DNA from: Tetradesmus obliquus
Lineage: Eukaryota; Chlorophyta; Chlorophyceae; Sphaeropleales; Scenedesmaceae
Reading direction: 5' to 3'
NCBI GenBank assembly: GCA_030272155.1
Contig: CP126203.1
Coordinates: 2,294,001-2,358,000 of the forward strand
Length of the DNA: 64,000 nt
Part shown: piece by piece, positions 10,690 through 22,400 of the stretch
Layout: each line of letters opens with the position of its first letter
How positions within the stretch are numbered: the stretch's first letter is position 1
Notes under the pieces: generated by a model
The model's input: the letters and a program-made list of their open reading frames with translations, nothing else
What the model was told of the DNA's origin: nothing
The model's database searches: none
Translations under genes and position numbers: made by a program

Positions 10690-11845
10690 TGAATGCCTCT
10701 TCGACCTGCTGCATGCGAGCAGCATTGTCGTCACAGAAGCCCAGCACATGCTGCAGCCGCAGCCTGTGATGATGCTTCAGGCGCTGCCGGAACACCCGCT
10801 GCTGCTCCTGCTGCAGCTGCTGCTGCTGATCCTGAGCTGCGCCCTGCATGGCTGCAGGCTGTACACAGGTGCGTGCCACAGAGGCCCTGCAGGATGGTGC
10901 TGCTGCTGCTGCAGTCCTGCCTGATTCCTAACGGCGAAGGTGAGGCTTAGCAGGCGGTCTAGACGGGCTGCTGGCGTGGCAGAGGAGAATGCAGAGGAAA
11001 CCAAGTAGCAGCTCAAGAAGCAGTTGTGAGGAGCCTGCTGTGTCGGAAAGGTCTCAGCAGGGCGTCCGTGCCAGCTGACATCTTTCAATGCTTCTAGTTA
11101 AATCCGTCGATATACTTGATCAAGCCGAACTCGTCGGGGATGTTCCGTCTCCTGTGGTTCAGTGAGTGACATCAAGGATTCCTCATCACGACCTCTGCCT
11201 CAGCGCTCGTTCCTTCTTTCTGTGCCTTCGGATTCTAGGTTGGGCCGGTTTATCCGGTTTGGTTAGGAGCGGGGAGCAGGTGGCCCTAGTTAGGCGTTGC
11301 TGTCTCCTAGGCCTGCTAATCGCAGCTCATCTGCTGTTTGGAAGATCCTTATTCTGTTCGGACCTTTTCACAGTGAGTGAGCGCTCGCTGCTGCACCATG
11401 GTCGGTCGTGTGTGCAAACGAACAAACGCTGGCCTGCGACCACACCGTGAAATCATCACAGACATCCACTAGTGATTGCTTGTGTGCTGAATCTTATCTT
11501 ACGTTGCTTCACAACGGGGCATTTGGGTCTGACAAACATCCTGCTCATTGTGCTGTATGCAGCAAATGGGGAGATTGTCCAAGCGTACTATTCAATGCCG
11601 ACTGGCTCGCAAACAGCGTGATCAGCCCAAGGGCGACCACCTTGGCGTCAGCGCAGAAGGTGTGTGCAGGTCAACAGTAGCAGTTCACACGCAACGGTGT
11701 GGTCTCTGGGGCCGTTCTCGCAGCATCAAGGCAGTCTCAGCGTCATATTTTGGCAGACAGAAGCAATGTAGCCTGCCTACAGCTCCAGCTGGGCTGCAGT
11801 GTTCCTGCTCATTGCTTGCTGCTTCTGCTGCTGGTTGTCCTGCAG
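10690..11845. other. Region between divergent F-box and SAP30-like genes
   Basis: The missing 5' exons of both genes and their promoters should lie here. On the minus strand, 10879-10690 is open and encodes a basic/helical stretch (VFRQRLKHHHRLRLQHVLGF) ending at a phase-compatible donor, so it may be an upstream F-box exon. On the plus strand a basic open stretch at 11560-11663 could be a SAP30 exon, but its phase does not match 11846. No promoter motif was recognised. Confidence 0.35.
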
Positions 11846-13009
11846 GCATGAAGGCATCTCCATCCAGGTCTACTATGATGCGAGCAGCAGCATTCGGCTC
11901 GGTAAGCCACAAGTGACGACTTTAATTGGTGTTGTTAGTGTTGAGTGTGCAGCTGTAGTGTGTCAGTTTGAGCTCTTCCATACCAATGGATGGTGCGCCT
12001 GCACAGGTCTGTTGCTGAGTACCAGACACATCATCAGCATCAGCAGTTTCTGCGCTCACTTCAGTCTATAATCCTGGTGCTGGCTGACTTCATCTGACTG
12101 TGACTTGTGGTGCGTATGTGTCCGCTGCTGCTGGCTGCAGATCATAGACTTTGACAAACTGGGGGAGGAGTCGTTGCAGCGATATCAGCAGACATATGGC
12201 TTGGTGAGCAGCAGCATGCGTCCTTGCAATCAGTCTTGCAGCGCTGCTAGGCTTACGCCGGCTTCAGCTGCCAGGCAGTACAATCAGAAACAGCTGCCAC
12301 AACATGCGGGTCAACACGAACAGCACACCTGGGTGTTGTATGTCTAGAACTCACGCAGCAGGCGCTCAGCTATCCGCGCTGAACCAGCCAGTATCACGGT
12401 GCAGAATCAGTCTAACTGGGTGTGCCTGCACGGCATCACAAGAACGAAGTGAAGTTCGTTTGATGCATCGTCATCACCGGCTGTGTCAGTTCACTGTTGA
12501 CCATGGCTTGTTTGTGTGTCTTGGTGTTTCTCTGATTCCTGCAGGGCCTCACGCCAAGCAGCAGCAGGGCAGACCTCGTGTGGGCCTGCAAGCACCACTT
12601 CATGTACCAGGAGGTGTGTACACGGCAGCAGCAGCAGCAGACATGGCCAGCTGTGGCAGCAGCTGCCATGCCAGCTGTTGCAGCTGCCGCAGCCAGATGT
12701 CGGCACATGAGCGTCTGGCACATCAGCGGCAGCTGCCACAGGCAACGGGGTGTGTGAGCATAGAATTTGCCGACCTGCATTGGTGGCTGAAATCGTGCCC
12801 ATCGCACAGGGTCGCACACAACAGGTGGATTGGGTACCAGAGCTGCTGTCCAAGGCTTGCAGGAGCTCACAATCCTATACTTCCCTGTCTCTTTCTTCCA
12901 TTCTCGTCTGCTGCTGCAGGTGGTTGACGAGGGCAGCTTGCTGTTTGGCTTTGTGGCAGCGCTGCGCAAGGACAGCTCCTCAGACAGCAGCCTCTCCTCG
13001 ATGTGCTGA
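11846..13009 (+). CDS. SAP30-like Sin3-binding protein, 5' exon(s) missing
   Basis: Four exons join in frame: 11846-11901, 12148-12203, 12545-12613 and 12920-13009 (TGA), about 89 residues. They cover the SAP30 Sin3-binding domain: IQVYYDASSSIRL, then DFDKLGEESLQRYQQTYGL, then LVWACKHHFMYQ and VVDEGSLLFGFVAAL. In the family, the (V/I)DF-KL-LRRY helix and the HFM-Q-VDE helix contact the PAH domain of Sin3 in histone deacetylase complexes. The acceptor ATAG at 12144-12147 is chosen over CTGCAG at 12135-12140 because only the former keeps frame and gives the conserved DFDKL. The first listed exon begins mid-codon, so at least one upstream exon exists but was not located. The length fits short plant SAP30-like proteins. 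No junction ladders were found in this gene, unlike most others here. Confidence 0.75.
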
Positions 13010-16000
13010 TGCCGGCAGGCACAGCAGCAGCAGCGGGAGCCGCAACAGCAGCAGGGACCACGCAAGCAGCAGCAGCAATCATCCTGCAAGCTCTGGTACC
13101 GCTAGGCTGTGTACAGCCACAGCCAGGAGGGTTGCTAGCTGGGCATGTGAGGTTTGCTGTTGCATTGCAGCAGCTGCCCACAGTGCGTTGGTGCAGCTGG
13201 CGCGCTGGACAGCCGTTACCTTGGCCTCAGATAAGCTTCTGTGCACACGGCATCATCAGGTGGACTTCAGCGTGGCCATTTGGGAGTCGTGGAGGTTGAG
13301 CTTGGTGCTGTGCTGTGCTGTGCTGTTTGTGCATTTGGGAGGGTTGCATGTGGGGCTGCTGTGGTGCTGTATGTGGACATTTGTTGTTCATCAGACATGT
13401 GTTAGCAGTATCAGCAATTCTAGTCGGACCTGCAGGTGTCGTGCAGCTACTGTGCCCTGCTGTTGCCTGCTGCTTCGGCAGCAACGCAGCTTGGGTGCTA
13501 GCAGCTTTGCATGCACCTTGCACTGTTGTTGCGTGATGTATTGTGCTGTTTCGTCTGATTTGATGCTGTTGTGTTTTTCCACATGGTGTGTGAATGAAGC
13601 AGCATAAGGCGACAGCTGTCGGCTGATCGACAGCGTGTTGTGTGGGTCGCTGTGCTTGCGTCCATGGACGGTGTGTTTTGTGGTTAGCGGGTGTCCGCTG
13701 TGTGGTGGGTGTTCTGTAGTGTGCGGCTGTGTGTTTGGGTGTGTTGTGGGGCATGTTTTGGGACCGTTTTTTGCATCTCAAGTAGGCAGTCACTCTTGAC
13801 TATCTTTCAACACCATGCCGTGGGTGGCTTTTGACAGACCACATGCATGAGCTGCATGCTGAGCAAAGCAGGCTGACACGGATGCTTTCTCATTCGCTTC
13901 TTTTTGTACGGGCCGGCCCCACGTGGGCTGTCATTTTTGCGCGTGACAAGCTGTGTGCGCCACACCCAGCCACATGCTGTGTGCTGCGCAACTGTGAGCA
14001 CAAGCACAGCATGCTTGTGGTTACTCCGGACGGCAACTCTTGCAGGATCTGCTGCATAGCGAGACTGGCAACACACACGCAAGAGGAATAGCGTGTTGTG
14101 TGATCATGTGTATGTGTGTGGCAGGTGTTAAAGAGTGTTGCATGGTTTGGATGCGCCAGTCAGCTTGCCGTCTGCTGCTGCGGGTGCTGTCCGCACCTGG
14201 CGCGTGGCAGCCGCAGTCTGCCTTGCAGGAAGCAGCGATACAGCAATTGTCTAGCGCTTGTTTCATGGTAGTCGTTTTGTTTCGGATGCTTCTCAGCAAG
14301 CCTTGGCTTTTGTCAGAGTGAGTTTGCTGTGGCTTGCAGGACCCTCTACTCTATGCAATGCAGCTGCTTGGCTAGCATCACTTGTGTGTCTGTTGCAGCT
14401 GGTAGTTCGGACCCAGCAGCACAGTATTCACAGTATTGTGCTGGCAGTTCACGGAGATGTCACGAAAGCCTTGCAGGGAGCGCAGCTCTGGCATGTGCAC
14501 AGCTGAAGGAGCGGCCTCTATGTTTGCTGCTCAAATGCCGCGACTTGAAACCTGGCACAGCAGGATCCTGCAACAGCCAGCAGTGCAAGCGTGGTGCCGC
14601 AGCTAGGCGTTCTTGGCCAGTCTTTGTGTGAGCTGGCTGTTGTTGCTGGCAGAGCACCGTATCCAGGGCTCTTCGGGTTGGTTATTTCCCTATGTCCTCT
14701 TTTTTCTCCTGTTTTGATGTTATTTTGTTGTTGTCTTTTCTGTCACTGCATCGGCACTCTGGTGCTGTTTTGCCTGTCAGCTGTTACGTATGCACCTGCC
14801 GCAGCAGGGTGCAGCAATCGGACTGTCACCTGGCCTCTTGTGGTTGACAGGCGTCACTTGTTGCTGATATTTGAAGAACACAGTCAGCATGGCCTCCAAA
14901 TATCTCGATTCCTGAAGAAGACATACCTTTGTGCGCGTGCCAGTGTGTGTGCCATGCCTCTGCAACTTGTCTCATGCAAGCATCAGACCATCCTATGTGT
15001 TGACTTTCATGCTCGGCAGGGCTCGGCGTGGGTTGTCAGACAGTCATAACACCACAGCTTGTGCGGCATGTGATTAGCTGGGACCGTACCGCCGCACCTG
15101 CCGCACGCCAGTGACACGTAGTTTGTGTCTCCTGCATACCAGCAGCAGTCACGTAGCAGCATACAGCTCTCGTGACATTTCGCTGGCGAAGCCAATGCAC
15201 GCTTGCTGTGAACCTCGCTTTTGATCCCTGGGTGCTCCCACGTTTGGGCTGGCTTGTGAGCAGGGTGCAGGTTCTGCGGAAGGCTAGCCAATCGCCTGTC
15301 AAGCACATGTTGCAGCACCTCAGTGGCATTGCCCTTGGTGCATTCAGCTGTGCTGTGCCGTGCAGGTGTGTGCGTTTTGTGTTGTGTGTGAGAGATATGT
15401 GCTTGAAGAACAACAAGTGCAGCAACCGTTGATGGTGTGGGCTGAAGAGAATGAGTGTGTGAGGTTGGCCTTCAAGTGTGGCTGCGTGTGAAGTTTTGGG
15501 CGGGTTGCAGGCGTGGGTTCAGTATCAAGCGTGGATGCTGGGGACCCCTGCCAGCAGCTTACGCGTTTAACAGGGAATGTCCCGGTATGATTATGCAGTG
15601 CAGGCGGGGACGCTGCAAAACAACTAGTAGCATAGCGCAGGCATGCAATGCTCAACAAATCCCGCGAGGGCAAGTTGTTACACACATTGCAAATCCTGAG
15701 TCAGTGGCGTTCTGGGAAACGGCCTGCCAGGTGCAGCATAGCGCCTGCGAGTAACTCAGCCTGGCGGCCACTGCTACTGCTGCAGCAACTACTGCAAATG
15801 TCGACGCAACAGCGTCACCCGCAGTCCCACCGCCCTGTCACTGGAGCATGTCTGACGGCGCCATCACGTTTGATGGACAACTCTGCTATTCCTTCCCCCA
15901 AAAGCGGCATCAGCACCACAATCTGCTAGAAACATGCACACACAGCAAGGCCACTAGTGCACAGTACTATGTGAGAGCTAGCTAGCACAGCGTGCACAGC

Positions 16001-17436
16001 ACAGCCTCACTCTGGCACCTGGAATGACTTGCAAGTGCACTGCCGGCAGCACATATCCAGCGCATGCAATACAACTGCACAGGCCTGCAAGATGAACACA
16101 CACGGCAGCACAGCATAGGTATGCTTGTTGCGCTGCAGATTGGCCTAAACAGTCATCTACGGTGTGACGCTGCGTGATTGTGACAAGCAATTGACAGATT
16201 GCGGCTGTTGTTGGTGTTGAATGCAAGTTAGAGATGCATTCTGCTCCTACTAGCTGCCCTGGACAAGGGCTCGCTTGTCATGCAGGCACTGCCAGCTGCA
16301 CATCTTCGGATGCAATGCAGTGCAAACCAACAGTAGCATGATATTCTTCATAGTCTTCCTGCCACTGACTTGCATTGCTCCTTCCTCTGCAGTGCCGGGC
16401 AAGGACAGCAGAGGGCACACACAAGGCAGCAAAGACATGCACAGCTTGCTGCAGTGCACTCATCGCCGTGCAAAATGTTGCCACAGATGTGATGCTCAAA
16501 CCTCCACGCTAGCTGCATGTTGAGGGCTAGCTGCACAGCCTCGCATGCACATCCACCAGAATTCACAACACTGCTGCGCCTTGCGGAACGGCAGCACATA
16601 CATGTGTACACAGCGTGCGCACACACATGCCTGCACTTCACATAAAGGCCAGCTGCTGATCTGGCACCACACGCACCACACAAACATGAGCAAATAACAA
16701 CAGAGACTGCAGAACTCTGCAGCAAGTACACACGGCCAGAACCCCGTATAGCAGAAATCCCGGTGTATCACTCGCCGAATCACCCTCCCACCCTGCACTA
16801 CTGCTGCACTTCAGACGACCCAAGTCAAACGCTCACTGCCGGCGCACATGCCTGACTACGCGCAACATGCAGCAGCTGCGAACCACAGGGTAGGACTGCT
16901 GCGTAACCACAACACAACCATCACTCCTACACACCTGTCAAGCCATTTTCAAGCCAGCCAGCCGCAAGCTAGGCGGCTGCTGTAATCGCAGCTGCATTCA
17001 CTGCTCAAGCCCTGCGCAGCAGCAGGAGTAGACCAAGTGCTGCTGCCAGCAGCAGCAGCGACGCCGCTGTCAGCAGCAGCGCCAGCGGCTGCTGCAGCAG
17101 CAGCACGACCAGCAGGGCAGGCAGCGCAGCAAGCAGCAGCAGTACTGCTGCCTGCCGACCGCACGGCTCCACCACAAGCACAAACACCAACAACAGCAAG
17201 GCCAGTAGCATGGTGCAGCTGATCCAGCAGCAGTTGCCGCTGCTTATGCAGCGATTAAATGCTGTTGACGAACACAAACGCTGCTGCTGTTTGCAGTGCC
17301 CACCAGGAGCAAGCTACGTCGCACCAGCTGTGCGCAAGCACTGGCTGCACCCTAAGCCTACAGCACCCCAGAGGCAGAAGCACAACTCCTGTGCTGCTGC
17401 TGCTGCTGCTGCTGCTGCTTGGTTGGCTGCTGCTGC
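13010..17436. other. 4.4-kb stretch without a recognisable gene
   Basis: Several open frames of 60-150 codons exist on both strands, none with a family motif. Weak candidates are a plus-strand stretch at 13161-13251 bounded by TTGCAG and GTGGAC, and 14400-14505, which follows TTGCAG and ends in TGA (LVVRTQQHSIHSIV). They cannot be joined into a convincing model. The SAP30-like 3' end and the CYP710 3' end should lie at the two margins. A leucine-rich open frame on the minus strand at 17005-17277 is a translation of CTG triplets. Confidence 0.4.
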
Positions 17437-19400
17437 TTAGTTGGCTGCTGCCCTCCTGCTGAAGGTGAAGATGGAGTCCCAGGGATAGATGGTGGGCAGG
17501 TACTTGATGCGGTCGCTGTCCGGGGTCCTGCAAGGCACAAATGAGTGGTTGATGAGGATCAGGCACATACCACTGCACAATGAATGGTGGGCAGGTACTT
17601 GATGCGGTCGCTGTCCGGGGTCCTGCAAATGCACAAATGCAGTGGTTGATGAGGATCAGGCACATACCACTGCACAATGAATGGTGGGCGGGTACTTGAT
17701 GCGGTCGCTGGCGGAGGTCCTGCAAATGCAGCAAGTCAACGCAGGTTGACCCCGCAGTTTCAGGTTTCTGATTTGGAACCAAGCTACAGCAGAAGCGCAG
17801 CAGCTGTTTGTCCATAAATCGCCACAAGGTCCTTCGTCCATGAAAAGCCACATGGCCCTTTGTTTGAGACACACGCTGGCAGCCGACCAACAGCGCCGGC
17901 TCCTGCCGCATAGCTTGCTGCCGCTTTGTGCAAGCAGTGCCACGGCTAGGCAAGCCCCAAGTGACCGTGGTCAACTTTCCCAAACGCCCCCAGACGCTGT
18001 CGAAGCCCATAGTTTTGTCACAATTGATTCGCACTTGTTATAGTGTTGTCACATCTCTCGACGTGTGCGGCTCCAGTCCAGGCTGGTGGCCGCAATAGGC
18101 ACGAAGGCTATGAGGTGGTTGTTGCCTTACTCCTTGTCCAACAAGAACCCCTGTCCTTGAGACAAGACCAAGTTGTTACATTTGGGTTACATTGTTGTTG
18201 TTTTCTCACCGTGTGCGGCTCCAGTCGAGGCTGGTGGACAGGATGGCCAGGAAGGTGATGAGGTGGTTGTTGGCGTACTCCTTGCCCACGCAGTAGTGCG
18301 GGCCGTGGCCAAACACCATGTAGTTGCCCGCAAACTTGACGTCCTCCTTGCGCTCCGGGCTGCATATCGTTTGCATAAGGGTGGGCAATGATGCGAAAGG
18401 CAAGCAAAGCAGTGTGGTGAGATCAGTCAGTGCCACCAGCGATGCACAGTAACAGACACCATGTAGTTGCCCGCAAACTTGACGTCCTCCTTGCGCTCCG
18501 GGCTGCGGTTTGCCAGAGGGTGGTAAATGATAACAAATAACAGGCAGGGCAACATGACGCAATCATTGAATGCCTTGAGCAATGCACAGTTACAGATACC
18601 ATGTAATTGTCCGCGTACGGCACGCCTTTCTTGTGCTCCAGGCTGCAACATCAGGTGCATAAAATCATGAACAAGCAGGCTGAGCAGTGTCGCTGAGTCG
18701 TCAATGCCAGAGCAACCGGCCGCAGCCAAACACTATGTAGTTGCTCACTGTTCTTACACGTGTGATGCTCCAAGGTGCTATTTCAACATGACCAATACAA
18801 TCATCGAAGCGCCCCCGGTCGAACTTGTCGCCATCTCTATAGCCCTCACACCTTCCGCCCTTTTTCACACGCCCTGACCTCACACCTCACACTTCTTCAA
18901 CCCCCTGTCACTCCTCTCACTCCTGTTGCTCCAACCTGGTATCACCATTAACCATATTACAATCCCATTCACCCACAGCCTCACCCCACACTCTTCTGCA
19001 AACCCATGTCCCTCTCACTCCTGCTGCTCTCACTCCAAACATGTCACTTTTAAGTGGCAAACCCCCTCACCCAAAGCGCTCCGGGTCGAACTTGTCGCCG
19101 TCTGTGTAGCCCTGCCTGCAGGCGGAGATGATGTCAGGGATGATAAAGGCGCCCTTGGGCGCGGTGTAGCTGGGCGTGAGGTTGAAGGGCTTCATGGCTA
19201 CCTGCGGCACCATGGGGGCCGGCGGCCTGAAGCGCAGCACCTCCTTCACCACCTGTTGCAGCAGCAGCAGCAGCAGCAGCAATATGAGTTTGTGGGACAA
19301 TGTGCATGCGGCGTGAGGTTGAAGGGCTTCATGGCCACCTGCGGCACCATGGGCGCCGGCGGCCGGAAGCGCAGCACCTCCTTCACCACCTGTTGCAGGA

Positions 19401-19442
<42 letters not shown>

Positions 19443-22400
19443 TGAGCGGAGCACGACCTAAGCAGCTGCCTGTGGCGCAATGCAGGCTGCAAAAAGACAA
19501 TGGATGCAGGACAGGCGAAGCAGGCATGCAAGCCGCAACCGGCACGAACATGAGGACTCCCACCACACTGCAAGGCAAAGCCGCAGCCACGCACCTGGGG
19601 CGTGTAAGGCATGGCTGCCAGCGTGTCCCCGGTGATGGTGGCGCCAGGTCCGGCCACAGACAACATGCAATGCACTGCCGCTCAACCCGCCCACACCACA
19701 ACTCAAGCAACTGCCCAAGGCGCGATGCAGGCTTCAGAGACGACAAGCAGGACCTGGGTACTCAGGCATGCAGCCCGCAACCGGCGCAGGCTTGAGGCTT
19801 CCACGCCGCAACGCAAGCGAAGCTAAAACCAAAACACGCACCTGGCGCGTGTAAGGCATGGCTGCCAGCGTGTCGCCCGTGATGGTTGCATCCAGGTCCG
19901 GCCGCGCCGCCTGCTGCTCGTCGCGCACGCGCTGCAGCACGTCCGGGTGGTCAGCCATCTGCGTGAGCACCCACACCAGGCTGGCTGTGCTGGCGTCCTG
20001 GCTGGCAAACAGGAAGTCCATCACCGTGTAAGCCATCTCGCCCGTGCTGCTGTACTTGGGGGGCGGCACGTTGGCGGCCTCCGCCTCCTGCAGGACGGCA
20101 CAAACAGACACAGTTGGTGTGTGGCATGTGAACGCGGTACAGTTGGTTGGTGGCATGGTCAGGTTTCAGCCGGTGCTGCTGTAGTACGTACATGCGCTGC
20201 ACTGCATGAACGCACAGGGCGCGCCTCGCACTCCTCGAGGATCTGCTGTGCCTTGACGTCCAGCAAACAACCCAACAACACACACACGCACCCTCACACA
20301 CACCACTACAATGCTGCTGGCCATTACTGACACTGCTGCTGGCCATCACTGACACTGCATGAAAGCACAGGGCGCACCTCGCATTCCTTGAGGATCTGCT
20401 GCGTCCAGAAGTCCAGCAGGCAGGAGGGCTCCGCGCCCGCCCTGATGCGCTCCTTGCTGCGCAGCACCGCCTCCTCCAGCACCACCAGGATGTACTGCCG
20501 GCCCTGCAGGCGATACAAAAAAAACAACAGGCAACAACTTCATTCCAAAACAATGTGTCATGTTTGATAAAACATTGTGTCATTTTTGGTTTTCTTCCCA
20601 AAGGTGTGCAGGCAGCGCCGCCTGCTCCAGCAACATGGTATGAGTGCATGTACAGGGATAGTATTATGTTATGGGTGTTGCCTTGGCGCCTGCCCTCCAA
20701 CACCACCAGGATGCACTGCCAGCCCTATCGGGGTGGTGACCACCAGGCAACTAACAACTTACGTTGCTTTGTGATCTTGATCTAGTGCTGTGTTCCTGGT
20801 TCATGTTTTGCCCATCAAAATTGATTTTCAAGTGTGTATCTGTGCATCCACCTGTAGTTCCCATGCAGCTGCAGCTCTAAAAACTACTAGGCAAAAAAGA
20901 ACACCCACCTTCATGGCGCGCCAGACTGCAGTTCCCGGGAACTTGAGCGGGAAGGTGAGGAAGCCGCCCACCATGTCCATGTAGCAGTCCGTGAACTTCT
21001 TGGCCACCTTGGGGTCGTCCAGGTAGGGCCCTGCGGGAAGGTTTTCAAATTCAAACATGTTTGCTTCAAATTTTGAGGACATATGACCATACAGCAGTCG
21101 GTGAACTTCTTGGCCACCTTGGGGTCGTCCAGGTAGGGGCCTGCGGAAAAGTTCGAAATGTTGAACATGTTTGAGTTAGATGTTTCGGAATGTTTGCACC
21201 GAGGACATATATCCATGTAGCAGTCCATAAACTTCTTGGCCACCTTGGGGTCGTCCAGGTAGGGACCTGCCGGAAAGTTCGAGATAAATGAGATGTTGGT
21301 TAGTGATTGTGAATGGCCTTGGACAAGTGTCCATGTAGCAGCCGGTGAACTCGTTGACCAGCTGAGTCGAGGTCGTTCAGGAAGGGGGCTGAAAAGCGGA
21401 TCAAACTTGGGTTCAACAAAGTTTTTGAATGTTTTTGCATCCAACGCACATGCACATCTATGATTGCCTTGGCCACCATGGGCTCGGCCAGGCCCAGTTG
21501 CCAACGCCACACACTGCTGCTGCTGCTGCTGCCCGTGCATGACCGCTGCCTGCGTATCGCCCAGCAAACTGAAACACTCACCAATGAACACGCGCTGGCT
21601 GGTGGCGCAGTTCATGTCGCGCACCATGTCACGGACCTCCATGGGCTGACCGGGCTGGGCGTCCTGCAAAGCACAGTGCAGCAGCAGATACAACACGGTT
21701 TGCTTGCGCGTGGTTGTTCAAATTTGAAAAATTCCAGACAGCTGTGTTGATGCACATACGCGCTCGCTTATGCACGTAGCGCCATGGTGTTCTCGACACA
21801 GTACACCACAGGAAACGGTGACACGAAACAACATGGTGATGTGGCATGTTGCGTCACGTGTTAATTAACATGTCACGCCCACCCACCTGCGCCGTCATCC
21901 ACTTGTCCAGCCACTCCCTGATGACGCGGTCCTGCTGCTCCACGTACATGCTCAGCGCGCGGCGCGTGAACAGCGCCAGGAAGCTCTTGCGCAGCGCCTG
22001 TGGGATGAGGGTTAAACCGCGGGGGCAAAGCTTGTGAAGTACTCAATCAAGGTCATTGGTTTGAGGCGCCAAGGCAGGCACATGACGCCGCTTCAGGAGC
22101 TGACACTTGCACGTCCTGATGGGAAGTGACTGCTGGCGCGCACGCAACAGAAACTTTGCATCTGCTGTGTTGCGGGACAGTTCCAGCGCCGCTTGCGAAC
22201 ACACAGCTACGGCTGCCGGCCAGCCCTGCTTATAAAAGTGACACTGCTGCTTGCTGCTGCTGCTGCTTGCGCACCTTGTGCTCGGGGCCGTGCATGAAGG
22301 CGATGTTGCGCGTGCCCAGAATCATCTTGGCGTTGGGGTGCAGGTCCAGCAGCAGCGTGTCCTTGCTGCGGGAGTGACCGCAGCACACCAGCAGGGCAGC

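Noticed and set aside
12135..12150. The CTGCAG acceptor before ATCATAGACTTTGAC in the SAP30-like gene
   Set aside because: It breaks the frame with the upstream exon's conserved IQVYYDASSSIRL; the ATAG seven bases later keeps both sides in frame.
14591..15049. A 152-codon plus-strand frame with hydrophobic stretches
   Set aside because: It has no ATG in a good context, no family motif and no neighbouring exon in phase, so it is treated as chance.
17005..17277. A leucine-rich 90-codon minus-strand frame resembling a membrane protein
   Set aside because: The hydrophobicity comes from CTG triplets read as Leu; there is no family similarity.
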